Notes under the pieces: model-generated
What the model saw: the letters and a program-made list of their open reading frames with translations, nothing else
What the model was told of the DNA's origin: nothing
The model's database searches: none
NCBI GenBank assembly: GCA_934167225.1
Contig: CAKPLD010000001.1
Location: forward strand, 26,106-90,105
Source of the DNA: an uncultured Clostridia bacterium
Lineage (GTDB): Bacteria > Bacillota > Clostridia > TANB77 > CAG-508
Direction: 5' to 3'
DNA: 64,000 nucleotides
Made by a program: the position numbers and the translations under genes
In this document: positions 18,223 to 26,430 of the stretch, one piece after another
How the letters are laid out: every line of letters starts with the position of its first letter
How positions within the stretch are numbered: the stretch's first letter is position 1

Positions 18223-18287
18223 CTCCCCATTTGGGGACGGTTCTCTAATGGGGATTCCCCATTAAAGAACCGTCCCCAAATGGGGAG
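18223..18287. repeat. Palindromic GGGGACGGTTCT repeat, full copy 1
   Basis: CTCCCCATTTGGGGACGG...CCGTCCCCAAATGGGGAG forms a long hairpin with an inner TGGGGA/TCCCCA stem. The same element recurs at 62142-62204 and, damaged, at 61658. It lies between two convergent genes and could terminate both. Confidence 0.75.
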
Positions 18288-19085
18288 TTACTTTTTTATA
18301 AAGTTATAATCAACACTATTGTTTAAAACCAAACTACCATCATAAATAGTGGAATTTTCAGTAGATAAAGGGATATTTAAGATAAAGGGACAAGAATAAA
18401 CTTCATCCAAATTGTTGGTAATATTAATAACAAAGCTCAATTTACAAGAAATAGAGTTTAAAGTAATACCGCATCTTTTAAGCAAAGAGCCATCGTAAGA
18501 GATGTGAGACATATTGTCTGTTAAGGTATAGTTAGATTTTAACCCTGAATTTACATAGCAAAAGGTAATGGGGTTGGCGCAGTTATTGTATAAAGTTGGA
18601 TTAGAATAGTCAATTTCATCTGCAGAAGAAATTTCAAAATCTAAGTTGTTTTCGATTTTTTTAGATTCATCGAAGCTATTATTGGCAAAATCATTAATAT
18701 TTTTGTAATAAAGATTAGGAGTACCAACAGAAGGTGCTAATTCAAAAGTAATATTAGAAACATTTACTTTTTTCAAAGTATTTTTGGCATCATAATTACC
18801 ATTAGCATTATTATTAATAAAAATAGCAATATCGGTATATTGGTATAAATCTGATATAGTGAAAGTGGAATTTGCATTGATTTCAGATTTTGCATTTGCA
18901 CTACTAAAATAAACTATTTTATTTACTGAAAAAGGAGCTGTTAAATCTACAGATAAGGCGTTTTTCATGGCATTTTTTCTTGTTATTATTTGTGAAAAAG
19001 ATTTTACAGATAAGAAGCCTAAAAATATAAGTACTAAAAAAAGTAGTGTAAATAATATGTAAAATAAGTATTTTTTCTTAAACAT
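18288..19085 (-). CDS. Membrane-anchored extracellular hypothetical protein (265 aa)
   Basis: Unrecognised. Reads from 19085 with GGAGG on the minus strand. One N-terminal hydrophobic segment (about residues 6-28, YLFYILFTLLFLVLIFLGFL) followed by an Asn/Ser/Thr-rich beta-type domain with three cysteines near residues 178, 185 and 216, so it is probably exported and anchored. AT-rich and native-looking in codon use. It has its own promoter, divergent from pyrC, and is convergent with hlyIII. No family-level function can be given. Confidence 0.55.
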   Translation of the reverse strand: MFKKKYLFYILFTLLFLVLIFLGFLSVKSFSQIITRKNAMKNALSVDLTAPFSVNKIVYFSSANAKSEINANSTFTISDLYQYTDIAIFINNNANGNYDAKNTLKKVNVSNITFELAPSVGTPNLYYKNINDFANNSFDESKKIENNLDFEISSADEIDYSNPTLYNNCANPITFCYVNSGLKSNYTLTDNMSHISYDGSLLKRCGITLNSISCKLSFVINITNNLDEVYSCPFILNIPLSTENSTIYDGSLVLNNSVDYNFIKK

Positions 19086-19124
19086 TTTTTTTCCTCCAAT
19101 TAATTTAATAATATAATATATTAA

Positions 19125-19153
19125 ATAATAGTATAAAATATTAATAAAGTCAA
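19125..19153 (-). promoter_or_regulatory. Promoter of the 265-aa anchored protein
   Basis: On the minus strand TTGACT (19148-19153) and TATTAT (19125-19130), spacing 17. Confidence 0.55.
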
Positions 19154-19173
19154 TAAAAGTTAACTGAATTTAC

Positions 19174-19202
19174 TTGCATAAAGCAACAAAAACATATATA
19201 AT
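19174..19202 (+). promoter_or_regulatory. Promoter of pyrC
   Basis: TTGCAT at 19174-19179 and TATAAT at 19197-19202, spacing 17; divergent from the promoter 20 bp away. Confidence 0.6.
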
Positions 19203-19249
19203 AAAAGAGCAGTAAAAAGACCAGACGAAAAATGAGGGAGGTTTTATAA

Positions 19250-20530
19250 ATGAAAACACTATTAAAAAATGCAAGAGTTGTAGATTATAAAAATAAGTTA
19301 GATGGAAAAATGGATATTTTATTAGATGATGATAAAATATCAAAAATAGCTGAAAAAATAGAAGAAACAGCAGATAGAGAAATAGATTGTACAAATTACA
19401 TAATAATACCTGGAATGATAGACATGCATTGTCACTTAAGAGAACCAGGATTTGAGTATAAAGAAACAATAGAAACAGGCTCGAAAAGTGCGGTAGCTGG
19501 TGGTTTTACAACAATATGTCCAATGCCAAATACAAAACCAGTACCTGATAATGTAGAAACATTAAAAATGATTATAGAAAAAGCAAAAGCAGTAAATTTA
19601 TGTAATGTACTTCCATTTTCATCAATAACAAAAGGTGAAAAAGGCGAGGAATTAGTAGATTTTAAAGCAATGAAAGAAGCAGGTGCAATTGCATTTTCAG
19701 ATGATGGAATCCCTGTTGTAAATTCAAAAGTAATGAGAGAAGGCATGATAAAAGCAAATGAAGTTGGTTCATTTACATCGGCACACTGCGAGGAAAAATC
19801 AGTGGCCAAAGGAGCAATAAATGCGGGAACAATTGCCGACCAATTAGGAGTAGAAGGAGTATTACCAGAAGCAGAAGAAATAATGGCAGCTCGTGATGCA
19901 ATAATTGCCGAAACAAACAATATACATGCACACATTTGCCACATCAGTACAAAAACATCAAAAAACATGATAAGAGATGCTAAAAAAAGAGGAGTAAAAA
20001 TTACTTGTGAAACATGTCCACATTATTTCTCTCTAACAGTAGACAAGGTTCTAAAAAAAGGAACAAATGCAAAAATGAACCCTCCTTTAAGAGAAGAAAA
20101 AGACAGATTAGCTATCATAGAAGGCTTAAAAGAGGGAACAATAGATGCTATAATAACAGACCATGCACCACATTCTGAAGAAGAAAAAGCAAAAAAATTA
20201 GCAGATGCACCAAACGGAATTATAGGATTTGAAACAGCGTTATCTTGTGAAATTATGAATTTGATAGATACGGGAGCTTTAAATTATGATGATTTAGTTA
20301 GGGTTACTTCATATAATCCGGCAAAATTATTAGGATTAAATAAAAAAGGTGCAATAGAAGTTGGATTTGATGCAGATTTAACTATTTTTGACCCAAATAA
20401 AGAATATGTTTATACAAAGGATATGATAGTTTCTAAGGCTAAAAATTCACCTTTTATAGATGAAAAAATGAAAGGAAAAGTTATGTACACTATTGTTGGT
20501 GGAAGAGTAGTGTATGAAGGAAAGGAATGA
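19250..20530 (+). CDS. pyrC: Dihydroorotase
   Basis: Zinc amidohydrolase that cyclises carbamoyl-aspartate to dihydroorotate in pyrimidine synthesis. It has 426 residues, matching the type I/long bacterial form. Seen: MIDMHCHLREPGFE with the HxH zinc ligands and substrate Arg near residue 60, CPMPNTKP, HICHIS with two further metal histidines, and ITDHAPHS carrying the catalytic Asp. GGGAGG precedes the ATG. No other pyr gene is adjacent; two small genes follow, the first with its start at 20535, immediately after the pyrC stop. Confidence 0.95.
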   Translation: MKTLLKNARVVDYKNKLDGKMDILLDDDKISKIAEKIEETADREIDCTNYIIIPGMIDMHCHLREPGFEYKETIETGSKSAVAGGFTTICPMPNTKPVPDNVETLKMIIEKAKAVNLCNVLPFSSITKGEKGEELVDFKAMKEAGAIAFSDDGIPVVNSKVMREGMIKANEVGSFTSAHCEEKSVAKGAINAGTIADQLGVEGVLPEAEEIMAARDAIIAETNNIHAHICHISTKTSKNMIRDAKKRGVKITCETCPHYFSLTVDKVLKKGTNAKMNPPLREEKDRLAIIEGLKEGTIDAIITDHAPHSEEEKAKKLADAPNGIIGFETALSCEIMNLIDTGALNYDDLVRVTSYNPAKLLGLNKKGAIEVGFDADLTIFDPNKEYVYTKDMIVSKAKNSPFIDEKMKGKVMYTIVGGRVVYEGKE

Positions 20531-20534
20531 TTAT

Positions 20535-20801
20535 ATGCCAGAAATAAGTAGATTTCAAGGAATGATAATAAAGTTGATATTTTTGGATAATGATAAACAT
20601 CATAAACCACATATACATGTATATTATGGTGAATATGAAGCATCAATTGGAATTGACGGAGAAATGTTAAGTGGTTCTTTACCTGTAAAAAAATATAAAT
20701 TATTGCAAGCTTGGATGATATTACACGAAGACGAACTATATAAAGCATGGAATAATGCAGTTAGAGGAATTCCTTTTGATAATATTAAACCATTAGATTA
20801 A
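20535..20801 (+). CDS. DUF4160 family protein
   Basis: 88 residues. The ATG at 20535 is chosen because GAAAGGAA lies just upstream, inside the end of pyrC; a start at 20514 would lie within pyrC without a site. Seen: the family pattern MPEISRF...GMIIKLIFLDNDKHHKPHIHVYY followed by GIDGEMLSGSLP. Such genes are commonly paired with a DUF2442 gene, as here. A toxin-antitoxin-like role is sometimes suggested for these pairs, but nothing in the sequence proves it. Confidence 0.75.
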   Translation: MPEISRFQGMIIKLIFLDNDKHHKPHIHVYYGEYEASIGIDGEMLSGSLPVKKYKLLQAWMILHEDELYKAWNNAVRGIPFDNIKPLD

Positions 20802-20814
20802 GGAGATGATAAAA

Positions 20815-21120
20815 ATGCGTATTTTAAATGATATTGTATATGCTGATGATAATAGTAACAAAAAGGATTTAAAAATAATAGAAATAAAAATTATATCAGA
20901 ACTATCAATGCTTGTTACGTTTTCTAATGATGAAAAAAGAATTTTTGACTTGAAAGAAATTGTAAAATATCCAGCATATGAAAAATTAAAAGACTTTGAA
21001 ATATTTAAAAATGCATATATTGAACATGGAATTATCGTTTGGGATAATGGTAATATAGATATATCACCAGAAACGGTATATGAAAACAGTTTTGTATATG
21101 AACAAGAAATAGCTATGTAA
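20815..21120 (+). CDS. DUF2442 family protein
   Basis: 101 residues. AGGAG at 20801-20805 fits the ATG at 20815 better than the ATG at 20806. Seen: a DUF2442-type beta-rich fold with FSNDEKRIFDLKEIVKYPAYEKLKD and IVWDNGNIDISPETVYE near the C-terminus. It is translated right after DUF4160 with 13 bp between them, so the two products probably act together. The CobW gene follows 18 bp later and may be in the same transcript. Confidence 0.75.
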   Translation: MRILNDIVYADDNSNKKDLKIIEIKIISELSMLVTFSNDEKRIFDLKEIVKYPAYEKLKDFEIFKNAYIEHGIIVWDNGNIDISPETVYENSFVYEQEIAM

Positions 21121-21138
21121 AAGAAAGGACGTATAAAA

Positions 21139-22416
21139 ATGGAACATAAAATAGTGCCAATTACAGTATTAACAGGATATTTAGGAGCAGGAAAAACAAC
21201 ACTTCTAAATTATGTATTGAACAACCAAGAAGGATACAAAGTAGCAGTAATAGTAAACGATATTGGAGAAGTAAATATAGATGAAAAGCTAATAAAAGAT
21301 GGAGGCTTTATTAAAGAAGAAGACAAAGGAAATGTAGTACCATTATCTAATGGATGTATATGTTGTACATTAAAGCAAGATTTAATGAATCAAATAATGG
21401 ATATTCTAAAAACAAGACAATTTGACTATATTTTAATAGAAGCAAGTGGAATATGTGAACCGATGCCAATTGCACAAACAATTATGGCTTTAGAAGATTC
21501 AACAGTTCAATATGGTCTACCAAAAATATGTAGACTAGATAATGTAGTTACAGTTGTAGATGTTTTAAGATTAGCAACAGAATTTGGATGTGGAGATTAC
21601 TTAGTAAAAGAAGACATAGAAGAAGAAGATATAGAAAATTTACTAATTCAACAAATAGAATTTTGTAATACAATCATTTTAAACAAAGTTGATGAAATTG
21701 AACCAGAACAATTAAATAGAGTTAAAGCAATAATAAAAGAACTTCAACCAACAGCGAAAATTATAGAAACAAACTTTGGTAAAGTTAACTTTAAAGAAAT
21801 TTTAGATACAAACAGCTTCAATTTTGAAAAAGTTGCGAGTTCAGCAGGCTGGATAAAAGAGCTTGAAAGAGATGATAATGAAAATATAGATGAAGAAGAA
21901 CATCATCACAATCATGATGAAAATGAAGAACACCACGATCATCATCATGAAGAACATAGTGAGCATCACGATCATGACCACAAAGATGAGCACCATGGAC
22001 ATGAAAATCATCATCACCACCATCATGACCACAATGATGAAGGAGAAGCGGAAGAATATGGAATATCAACATTTGTGTATACATCAAGAAAACCATTAAG
22101 AGAGGATAAATTTGATGAATTTGCAAAAAAATTACCAAGAAATGTAATAAGATGCAAAGGGCTAGTTTGGTTTTCAAGCGATAATGAAATGTCATATTTA
22201 TTTGAACAAGCAGGAAAACAACTTTCACTTTCAGAGGCAGGATATTGGCTAGCAACTGCACCAAAAGAAGAGTTAGAACAAATGGTTAAAGCAAATCCAG
22301 ATATTATGAATGATTGGGACGATGAAGTGGGAGACAGAATTACAAAACTTGTATTTATTGGGCAGAATATGGACAAAGACAAAATCAAAAAAGACCTAAA
22401 AAACTGTGAACAATAA
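21139..22416 (+). CDS. CobW/G3E-family GTPase metallochaperone with His-rich insert
   Basis: P-loop GTPase of the COG0523 group that delivers metal, mostly zinc, to target proteins. It has 425 residues. Seen: GYLGAGKTTLLN Walker A near residue 11, the metal-binding CxCC motif in NGCICCTL, the NKVD guanine motif, a very His/Glu/Asp-rich stretch at about 253-298, and a C-terminal CobW_C domain. The His-rich insert lies between GTPase and C-terminal domains, where zinc-linked members carry it. AAGAAAGGAC precedes the ATG. No Zur-type operator was recognised by eye. Confidence 0.9.
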   Translation: MEHKIVPITVLTGYLGAGKTTLLNYVLNNQEGYKVAVIVNDIGEVNIDEKLIKDGGFIKEEDKGNVVPLSNGCICCTLKQDLMNQIMDILKTRQFDYILIEASGICEPMPIAQTIMALEDSTVQYGLPKICRLDNVVTVVDVLRLATEFGCGDYLVKEDIEEEDIENLLIQQIEFCNTIILNKVDEIEPEQLNRVKAIIKELQPTAKIIETNFGKVNFKEILDTNSFNFEKVASSAGWIKELERDDNENIDEEEHHHNHDENEEHHDHHHEEHSEHHDHDHKDEHHGHENHHHHHHDHNDEGEAEEYGISTFVYTSRKPLREDKFDEFAKKLPRNVIRCKGLVWFSSDNEMSYLFEQAGKQLSLSEAGYWLATAPKEELEQMVKANPDIMNDWDDEVGDRITKLVFIGQNMDKDKIKKDLKNCEQ

Positions 22417-22449
22417 GTCTCCAAACGTGAAGTACCCAAAAAGAACCTC

Positions 22450-22529
22450 TCCAAAAGGAAAAACATCCAAAAAGGCTATTTACAAAAGGAAAAATGCAAA
22501 AAAAAGAATGTATTCCAAAGGAAAAAAGG
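22450..22529 (+). repeat. Imperfect CCAAAAGGAAAAA direct repeats
   Basis: Four related copies (near 22450, 22466, 22482 and 22514) in the gap between the CobW gene and ppaC. The spacing is irregular. Confidence 0.45.
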
Positions 22530-22531
22530 TA

Positions 22532-22559
22532 TTGAAAATAGAAAAAATTATGTTATAAT
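22532..22559 (+). promoter_or_regulatory. Promoter of ppaC
   Basis: TTGAAA at 22532-22537 and TATAAT at 22554-22559, spacing 16. Confidence 0.55.
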
Positions 22560-22589
22560 GAAACAAAAATGAAAGGAAGAAAAGAGAAA

Positions 22590-23513
22590 ATGGAAGAAAT
22601 ATACATATTTGGACACAAAAATCCAGATACAGATACAATTTTATCAGCTTTAATATTAGAAGCTATAGAAAAAACAATGGGAATTAACAAAGTAAAAGCA
22701 TATAGATTAGGAGAAATAAACAAAGAAACTCAGTATGCACTAGATTATTTTGGAGTAAAAGCACCAGAACTATTAGAAGAAGTTGAAGAAGGAAGACAAG
22801 TTATGCTTGTAGACCACAACGAATTTAATCAAAGTGTAAAAGGAATAGAAAAAGCAAAAATAGTAAGGGTTGTAGATCATCATAAAATAGCAAACTTTGA
22901 AACACATGAACCATTATTTTACATGGCCATGCCTGTTGGATGTACAGCAACAATATTAAGAGATATGTGCAATGTAAGTGGTATAAAATTAGATAGAATT
23001 ACAGCAGGACTTATGCTAAGTGCAATAATATCTGATACATTATTATTAAAATCACCTACAACAACAGAAAAAGATAAGCAAACAGCAGAAGAACTTGCTA
23101 AAATTGCAAATGTAGATTTAAATGCATATGGTCTAGACATGTTAAAAGCAGGTACAGATTTAAGTGAATTTACAGCAGAGCAACTAATAAATATAGACTC
23201 AAAACCATTTGAAACAAAAGGAGTAAAATATCAAGTAGCACAAGTAAATACAGCTTCAATAGATGATGTTTTAAAAGATAAAGAAAAAATAGAAGAAGCA
23301 ATGGCTCATTTTATGAATGAAAATAATTTAGAATTATTTGTTTTCCTAATAACAGACATAATTACAAATAACTCACAAGTAATAGCACTTGGAAGACAAG
23401 ATGTAGTAGAAAGAGCATTTGATGTAAAACTTGAAAACAATACAGCGTTTTTATCAGGTGTAGTTTCAAGAAAAAAACAAGTTGTACCAAGAATTGACTG
23501 TTTTGTAGGATAA
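22590..23513 (+). CDS. ppaC: Manganese-dependent inorganic pyrophosphatase
   Basis: Family II pyrophosphatase (DHH phosphoesterase) that hydrolyses pyrophosphate. It has 307 residues from the ATG at 22590, which follows AAAGGAAG; the ATG at 22569 would add seven residues without a site. Seen: FGHKNPDTDT at residues 7-16, VDHNEFNQS, RVVDHHKIANFE (the DHH motif), and the C-terminal VVSRKKQVVPR substrate loop. It heads an apparent run of genes (lepB, holB, yaaT, ferredoxin) with short gaps or overlaps. Confidence 0.95.
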   Translation: MEEIYIFGHKNPDTDTILSALILEAIEKTMGINKVKAYRLGEINKETQYALDYFGVKAPELLEEVEEGRQVMLVDHNEFNQSVKGIEKAKIVRVVDHHKIANFETHEPLFYMAMPVGCTATILRDMCNVSGIKLDRITAGLMLSAIISDTLLLKSPTTTEKDKQTAEELAKIANVDLNAYGLDMLKAGTDLSEFTAEQLINIDSKPFETKGVKYQVAQVNTASIDDVLKDKEKIEEAMAHFMNENNLELFVFLITDIITNNSQVIALGRQDVVERAFDVKLENNTAFLSGVVSRKKQVVPRIDCFVG

Positions 23514-23529
23514 AAATGGAGGTAGTACA

Positions 23530-24180
23530 TTGGAAGAAGAAAAAATGAGTAAATTAAAAGATGCAATAGAATGGTTTTTTTGCATAATAATTGCAATAAT
23601 AATTGCTATTCTATTTAGATATTATATAGGAACACCAACAATAGTAAAACAGCCATCAATGTATCCAACACTAAAAGAAAATCAAAGATTATGGCTAAAT
23701 AGAATTGATAGGACAACTAAAACTTTGCCAAAAAGAGGCGATATTATAACATTTGAGGCACCATCAACAACAACACTTTCATTATCTGAAAAAGAAGAAA
23801 GTGTAATTGCAAGATATGATAATGAACCACAAAGTGTATTAGGTAAATTTTCATATTATGTATTAGAAATGGATAAAATAAGTTATATAAAAAGGGTTAT
23901 AGGTTTACCAGGAGACCATATATTAATTGAAAATGGCAGGGTATACATAAATGGAGAGCTATACGAAGAAGATTACCTACAGCCAGGAGTTGTAACAGAC
24001 AATGGAAAAGGATATTGTACAGACCTAACAGTACCAGAAAATACAGTATTTGCAATGGGAGATAATAGAACCCAAAGTACAGACTGTAGAAGCTTTGGAT
24101 GTATACCATTAGAAAAAATAGAAAGTAAAGTATGGATAAGAATATGGCCATTAAACTTATTTGGAAAAATTGATAAATAG
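23530..24180 (+). CDS. lepB: Signal peptidase I
   Basis: Membrane serine protease that removes signal peptides from exported proteins. 216 residues from a TTG start preceded by GGAGG; the ATG five codons later is the alternative. Seen: one N-terminal membrane helix (about 12-35), the catalytic Ser in QPSMYPTL, the catalytic Lys in SYIKRVIGLPGD, and GDNRTQSTDCRSFG near the C-terminus. Short gap to ppaC and holB, consistent with co-transcription. Confidence 0.95.
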   Translation: MEEEKMSKLKDAIEWFFCIIIAIIIAILFRYYIGTPTIVKQPSMYPTLKENQRLWLNRIDRTTKTLPKRGDIITFEAPSTTTLSLSEKEESVIARYDNEPQSVLGKFSYYVLEMDKISYIKRVIGLPGDHILIENGRVYINGELYEEDYLQPGVVTDNGKGYCTDLTVPENTVFAMGDNRTQSTDCRSFGCIPLEKIESKVWIRIWPLNLFGKIDK

Positions 24181-24190
24181 GAGAATAAAT

Positions 24191-25081
24191 TTGTTTGATA
24201 AAATTTTAGGAAATGAAAAAATAAAATTAGAACTAATAAATTCTATAAAAACTGGAAAATACTCACATAGCTATTTATTTTTAGGAATATCTGGAATAGG
24301 AAAAAAAATGATTGCAAGAGAGTTTGCAAAAATGATATTATGTGAGGGAGAAGAAAAATACTGTAATAAATGTAAATCCTGCTTAGAATTCGACTCCAAT
24401 AACAATCCAGACTTTACAGAAATTGTACCAGATGGAAACAATGTAAAAATTGAACAAATAAGAGAAATGCAAAGAAAAATTGTAGAACAGCCTATTATAT
24501 CAAGTAAAAAGGTATACATAATAGATGATGCAGATACAATGACAAGGGAGGCTCAAAACTGTTTGCTAAAAACTTTAGAAGAGCCTCCAGAATTTGCAAA
24601 TATTATACTAATAGGTTCAAATGAATCGAGCTTTTTAAGCACAATAAAATCAAGATGTACAATAATAAAGTTCAATCCAATTTCAGATGAACAAATAAAA
24701 GAATATATAAAGCAAAAATACGAAATGCCAGAAATTTCGGAAAGCATAATTTTAGCAGGTTCTGGAAGCATTGGCAAAGTAGAAATATTAAAAGACAAAC
24801 AAGAACTTTTTAGTTCAATAGACAAAGTGATAAATAACATTGAAACAATGGATTTAATAGACACATTAAAAAATGCAGATATAATTTACAAATCACAAGA
24901 AGATAAAAAAGATATATTAGAATATATAAATATTATTCTATTTAAAAAAGCAAAGCAAAACCAAAAATATTTAAATTGTATAAATATTGTAGAAGAAGCA
25001 AAAAAAAGATTAAATGCAAATAGCAATTACAATATGACAATTGATAATATGATTATGACAATATGGGAGGAAATACATTGA
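24191..25081 (+). CDS. holB: DNA polymerase III delta' subunit
   Basis: Clamp-loader subunit. 296 residues from a TTG at 24191 preceded by TAGGAG; a start at 24161 would lie within lepB. Seen: FDKILGNEKIKLELINSI at the N-terminus, a degenerate nucleotide loop GISGIGKK with Lys where ATP-binding subunits have Ser/Thr, a zinc cluster CEGEEKYCNKCKSC, IDDADTM, and LLKTLEEPP with the SRC motif KSRC following. The end overlaps the yaaT start by 4 bp (TTGA). Confidence 0.92.
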   Translation: MFDKILGNEKIKLELINSIKTGKYSHSYLFLGISGIGKKMIAREFAKMILCEGEEKYCNKCKSCLEFDSNNNPDFTEIVPDGNNVKIEQIREMQRKIVEQPIISSKKVYIIDDADTMTREAQNCLLKTLEEPPEFANIILIGSNESSFLSTIKSRCTIIKFNPISDEQIKEYIKQKYEMPEISESIILAGSGSIGKVEILKDKQELFSSIDKVINNIETMDLIDTLKNADIIYKSQEDKKDILEYINIILFKKAKQNQKYLNCINIVEEAKKRLNANSNYNMTIDNMIMTIWEEIH

Positions 25082-25998
25082 AAAACATAGTTGGAATAAG
25101 ATTTAGAAGACTTGGCAAAATATATTTTTTTAACCCTAAATATCTAATATTAAAAAAAGATGACATGGTAATAGTAGATACCGATGAAGGTGAAGAAATA
25201 GGAAAAGTAGCAATTCCAAATAGGACTATAGATGAAGAAAAGGTTCAAAAAGAATTAAAAAAAGTTCTTAGAATTGCAAACGAAAAAGATCTAAGACACT
25301 ATAAAGAATGCCAAGAAAAAGAAAAGGAAGCATTTAAATATTGCAATAAAAGAATAAAAGAATTAAGATTAAAAATGAACTTAACAGATGTAGAGTTCAA
25401 ATTTAATAATTCGAAAATTTTATTCTATTTTACAGCAGATGGTAGAATTGATTTCCGTGAGCTTGTAAAAGACCTAGCAAGTGTTTACAGGAACAGAATA
25501 GAATTAAGACAAATAGGAGTAAGAGACGAAATAAAACGTCTTGGTGGAAATGGAGTTTGTGGAAGACAACTTTGCTGTTGTTCTTTCCTAAGTGATTTTG
25601 AAACAGTATCTATAAAAATGGCTAAAGATCAGAATTTGTCTTTAAATCCATCTAAAATATCTGGTAATTGTGGCAGACTTATGTGTTGCTTAAAATATGA
25701 AGATGAAGTTTACCAAGAAAAAATGAAGAAATTACCACATATTGGTGCTATTGTAAAAACTCCAGATGGTGTTGGAGAAGTAGAGGCTGTTGAAACTTTA
25801 GCTGAAAGAATTAGGGTTAAACTTAAAAATGGAGAAGATTATAGCAGAAAAAAATATGATATAAAGGATATTAAAATTATTAAAGATACTCAAAGAGAGG
25901 TTGTTGACGAGGAAGAAGAAAAACATAAAAAGGAACTTGATGAGTTGGAAAGAATGGAAAATGAAGATAAAAAAGGAGGCGATAATTATGGCATATAG
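25078..25998 (+). CDS. PSP1-domain protein YaaT/RicT
   Basis: Component of the RicA-RicF-RicT complex that in Bacillus affects RNA maturation and entry to sporulation and binds Fe-S clusters. 306 residues from a TTG at 25078, preceded by GGGAGG, overlapping the holB stop. Seen: the PSP1 N-terminal pattern VGIRFRRLGKIYFFNP, and two cysteine clusters, GRQLCCCSF and CGRLMCCLKYE. The order holB-yaaT is the same as in Bacillus. The C-terminal 40 residues are Lys/Glu-rich and overlap the ferredoxin start by 11 bp. Confidence 0.9.
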   Translation: MKNIVGIRFRRLGKIYFFNPKYLILKKDDMVIVDTDEGEEIGKVAIPNRTIDEEKVQKELKKVLRIANEKDLRHYKECQEKEKEAFKYCNKRIKELRLKMNLTDVEFKFNNSKILFYFTADGRIDFRELVKDLASVYRNRIELRQIGVRDEIKRLGGNGVCGRQLCCCSFLSDFETVSIKMAKDQNLSLNPSKISGNCGRLMCCLKYEDEVYQEKMKKLPHIGAIVKTPDGVGEVEAVETLAERIRVKLKNGEDYSRKKYDIKDIKIIKDTQREVVDEEEEKHKKELDELERMENEDKKGGDNYGI

Positions 25999-26164
25999 AA
26001 TTGACAAAGATAAATGTATTGGATGCGGAGCTTGTGTAGATAGTTGTCCTATGGGTTGCATTTCTATTGGTGATGATGGTAAAGCTGAAATTGATGAGAC
26101 TATTTGCATTAGCTGTGGGTCTTGTAGAGCTACTTGTCCGGTTGAAGCTCCGGAGGAAGGGTAA
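25988..26164 (+). CDS. Ferredoxin, 2[4Fe-4S]
   Basis: 58-residue electron carrier. Seen: two classic cluster motifs, CIGCGACVDSCP and CISCGSCRATCP. AAAGGAGG precedes the ATG at 25988, which lies inside the end of yaaT in another frame, so translation is probably coupled. The generic clostridial type; the redox partner cannot be inferred. Confidence 0.95.
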   Translation: MAYRIDKDKCIGCGACVDSCPMGCISIGDDGKAEIDETICISCGSCRATCPVEAPEEG

Positions 26165-26301
26165 AAGACGCAAAGCCTGAACTTTTGACGGTATACGAAT
26201 ATGAGGTAAGACTCATATACAATGCTGTTGTCGCTGGAATGCTCTGTTTTGAGGGAAGGAAGAGTATAAGGTTTAAGAAAACAGAATAAAACAAACATCC
26301 G
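26165..26301. other. Short unexplained gap before the terminator
   Basis: A 137-bp gap of somewhat higher GC than the neighbours, with a 7-bp hairpin (ATATGAG/CTCATAT around 26197-26216) but no convincing ORF with a ribosome site. A match to the riboswitch core GACGCAAAGCC was considered and rejected. Confidence 0.3.
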
Positions 26302-26332
26302 AAAGCGGTGGACAATATGTCCACCGCTTTTT
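26302..26332 (+). terminator. Strong terminator after ferredoxin
   Basis: AAAGCGGTGGACA (26302-26314) pairs with TGTCCACCGCTTT (26318-26330), followed by T residues. Confidence 0.85.
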
Positions 26333-26367
26333 CCCAACAAAAACCAACCAAATAAACCAAAAAAATC

Positions 26368-26396
26368 TTGTATTTTTCAAAGTGGTATGATAAAAT
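26368..26396 (+). promoter_or_regulatory. Promoter of the giant surface-protein gene
   Basis: TTGTAT at 26368-26373 and TAAAAT at 26391-26396, spacing 17. It lies downstream of the terminator, so the locus starts its own transcript. Confidence 0.5.
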
Positions 26397-26430
26397 CAAA
26401 AAGAATAAAAACACATAGGAGATAAAGAAA

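Noticed and set aside
21890..22100. ORFs in other frames over the His-rich part of the CobW gene
   Set aside because: They are low-complexity shadows of repetitive His/Asp codons without ribosome sites.
26168..26300. GACGCAAAGCC resembles the core of the c-di-GMP-I (GEMM) riboswitch, upstream of a giant surface gene
   Set aside because: No matching GNRA-capped hairpin precedes it, the 5' part would lie in the ferredoxin coding region, and the promoter for the giant gene lies downstream of the terminator, so the element would not be in its leader.
25798..26340. Minus-strand ORF across yaaT, ferredoxin and the gap
   Set aside because: It overlaps two well-supported genes and has no ribosome site or recognisable motif.
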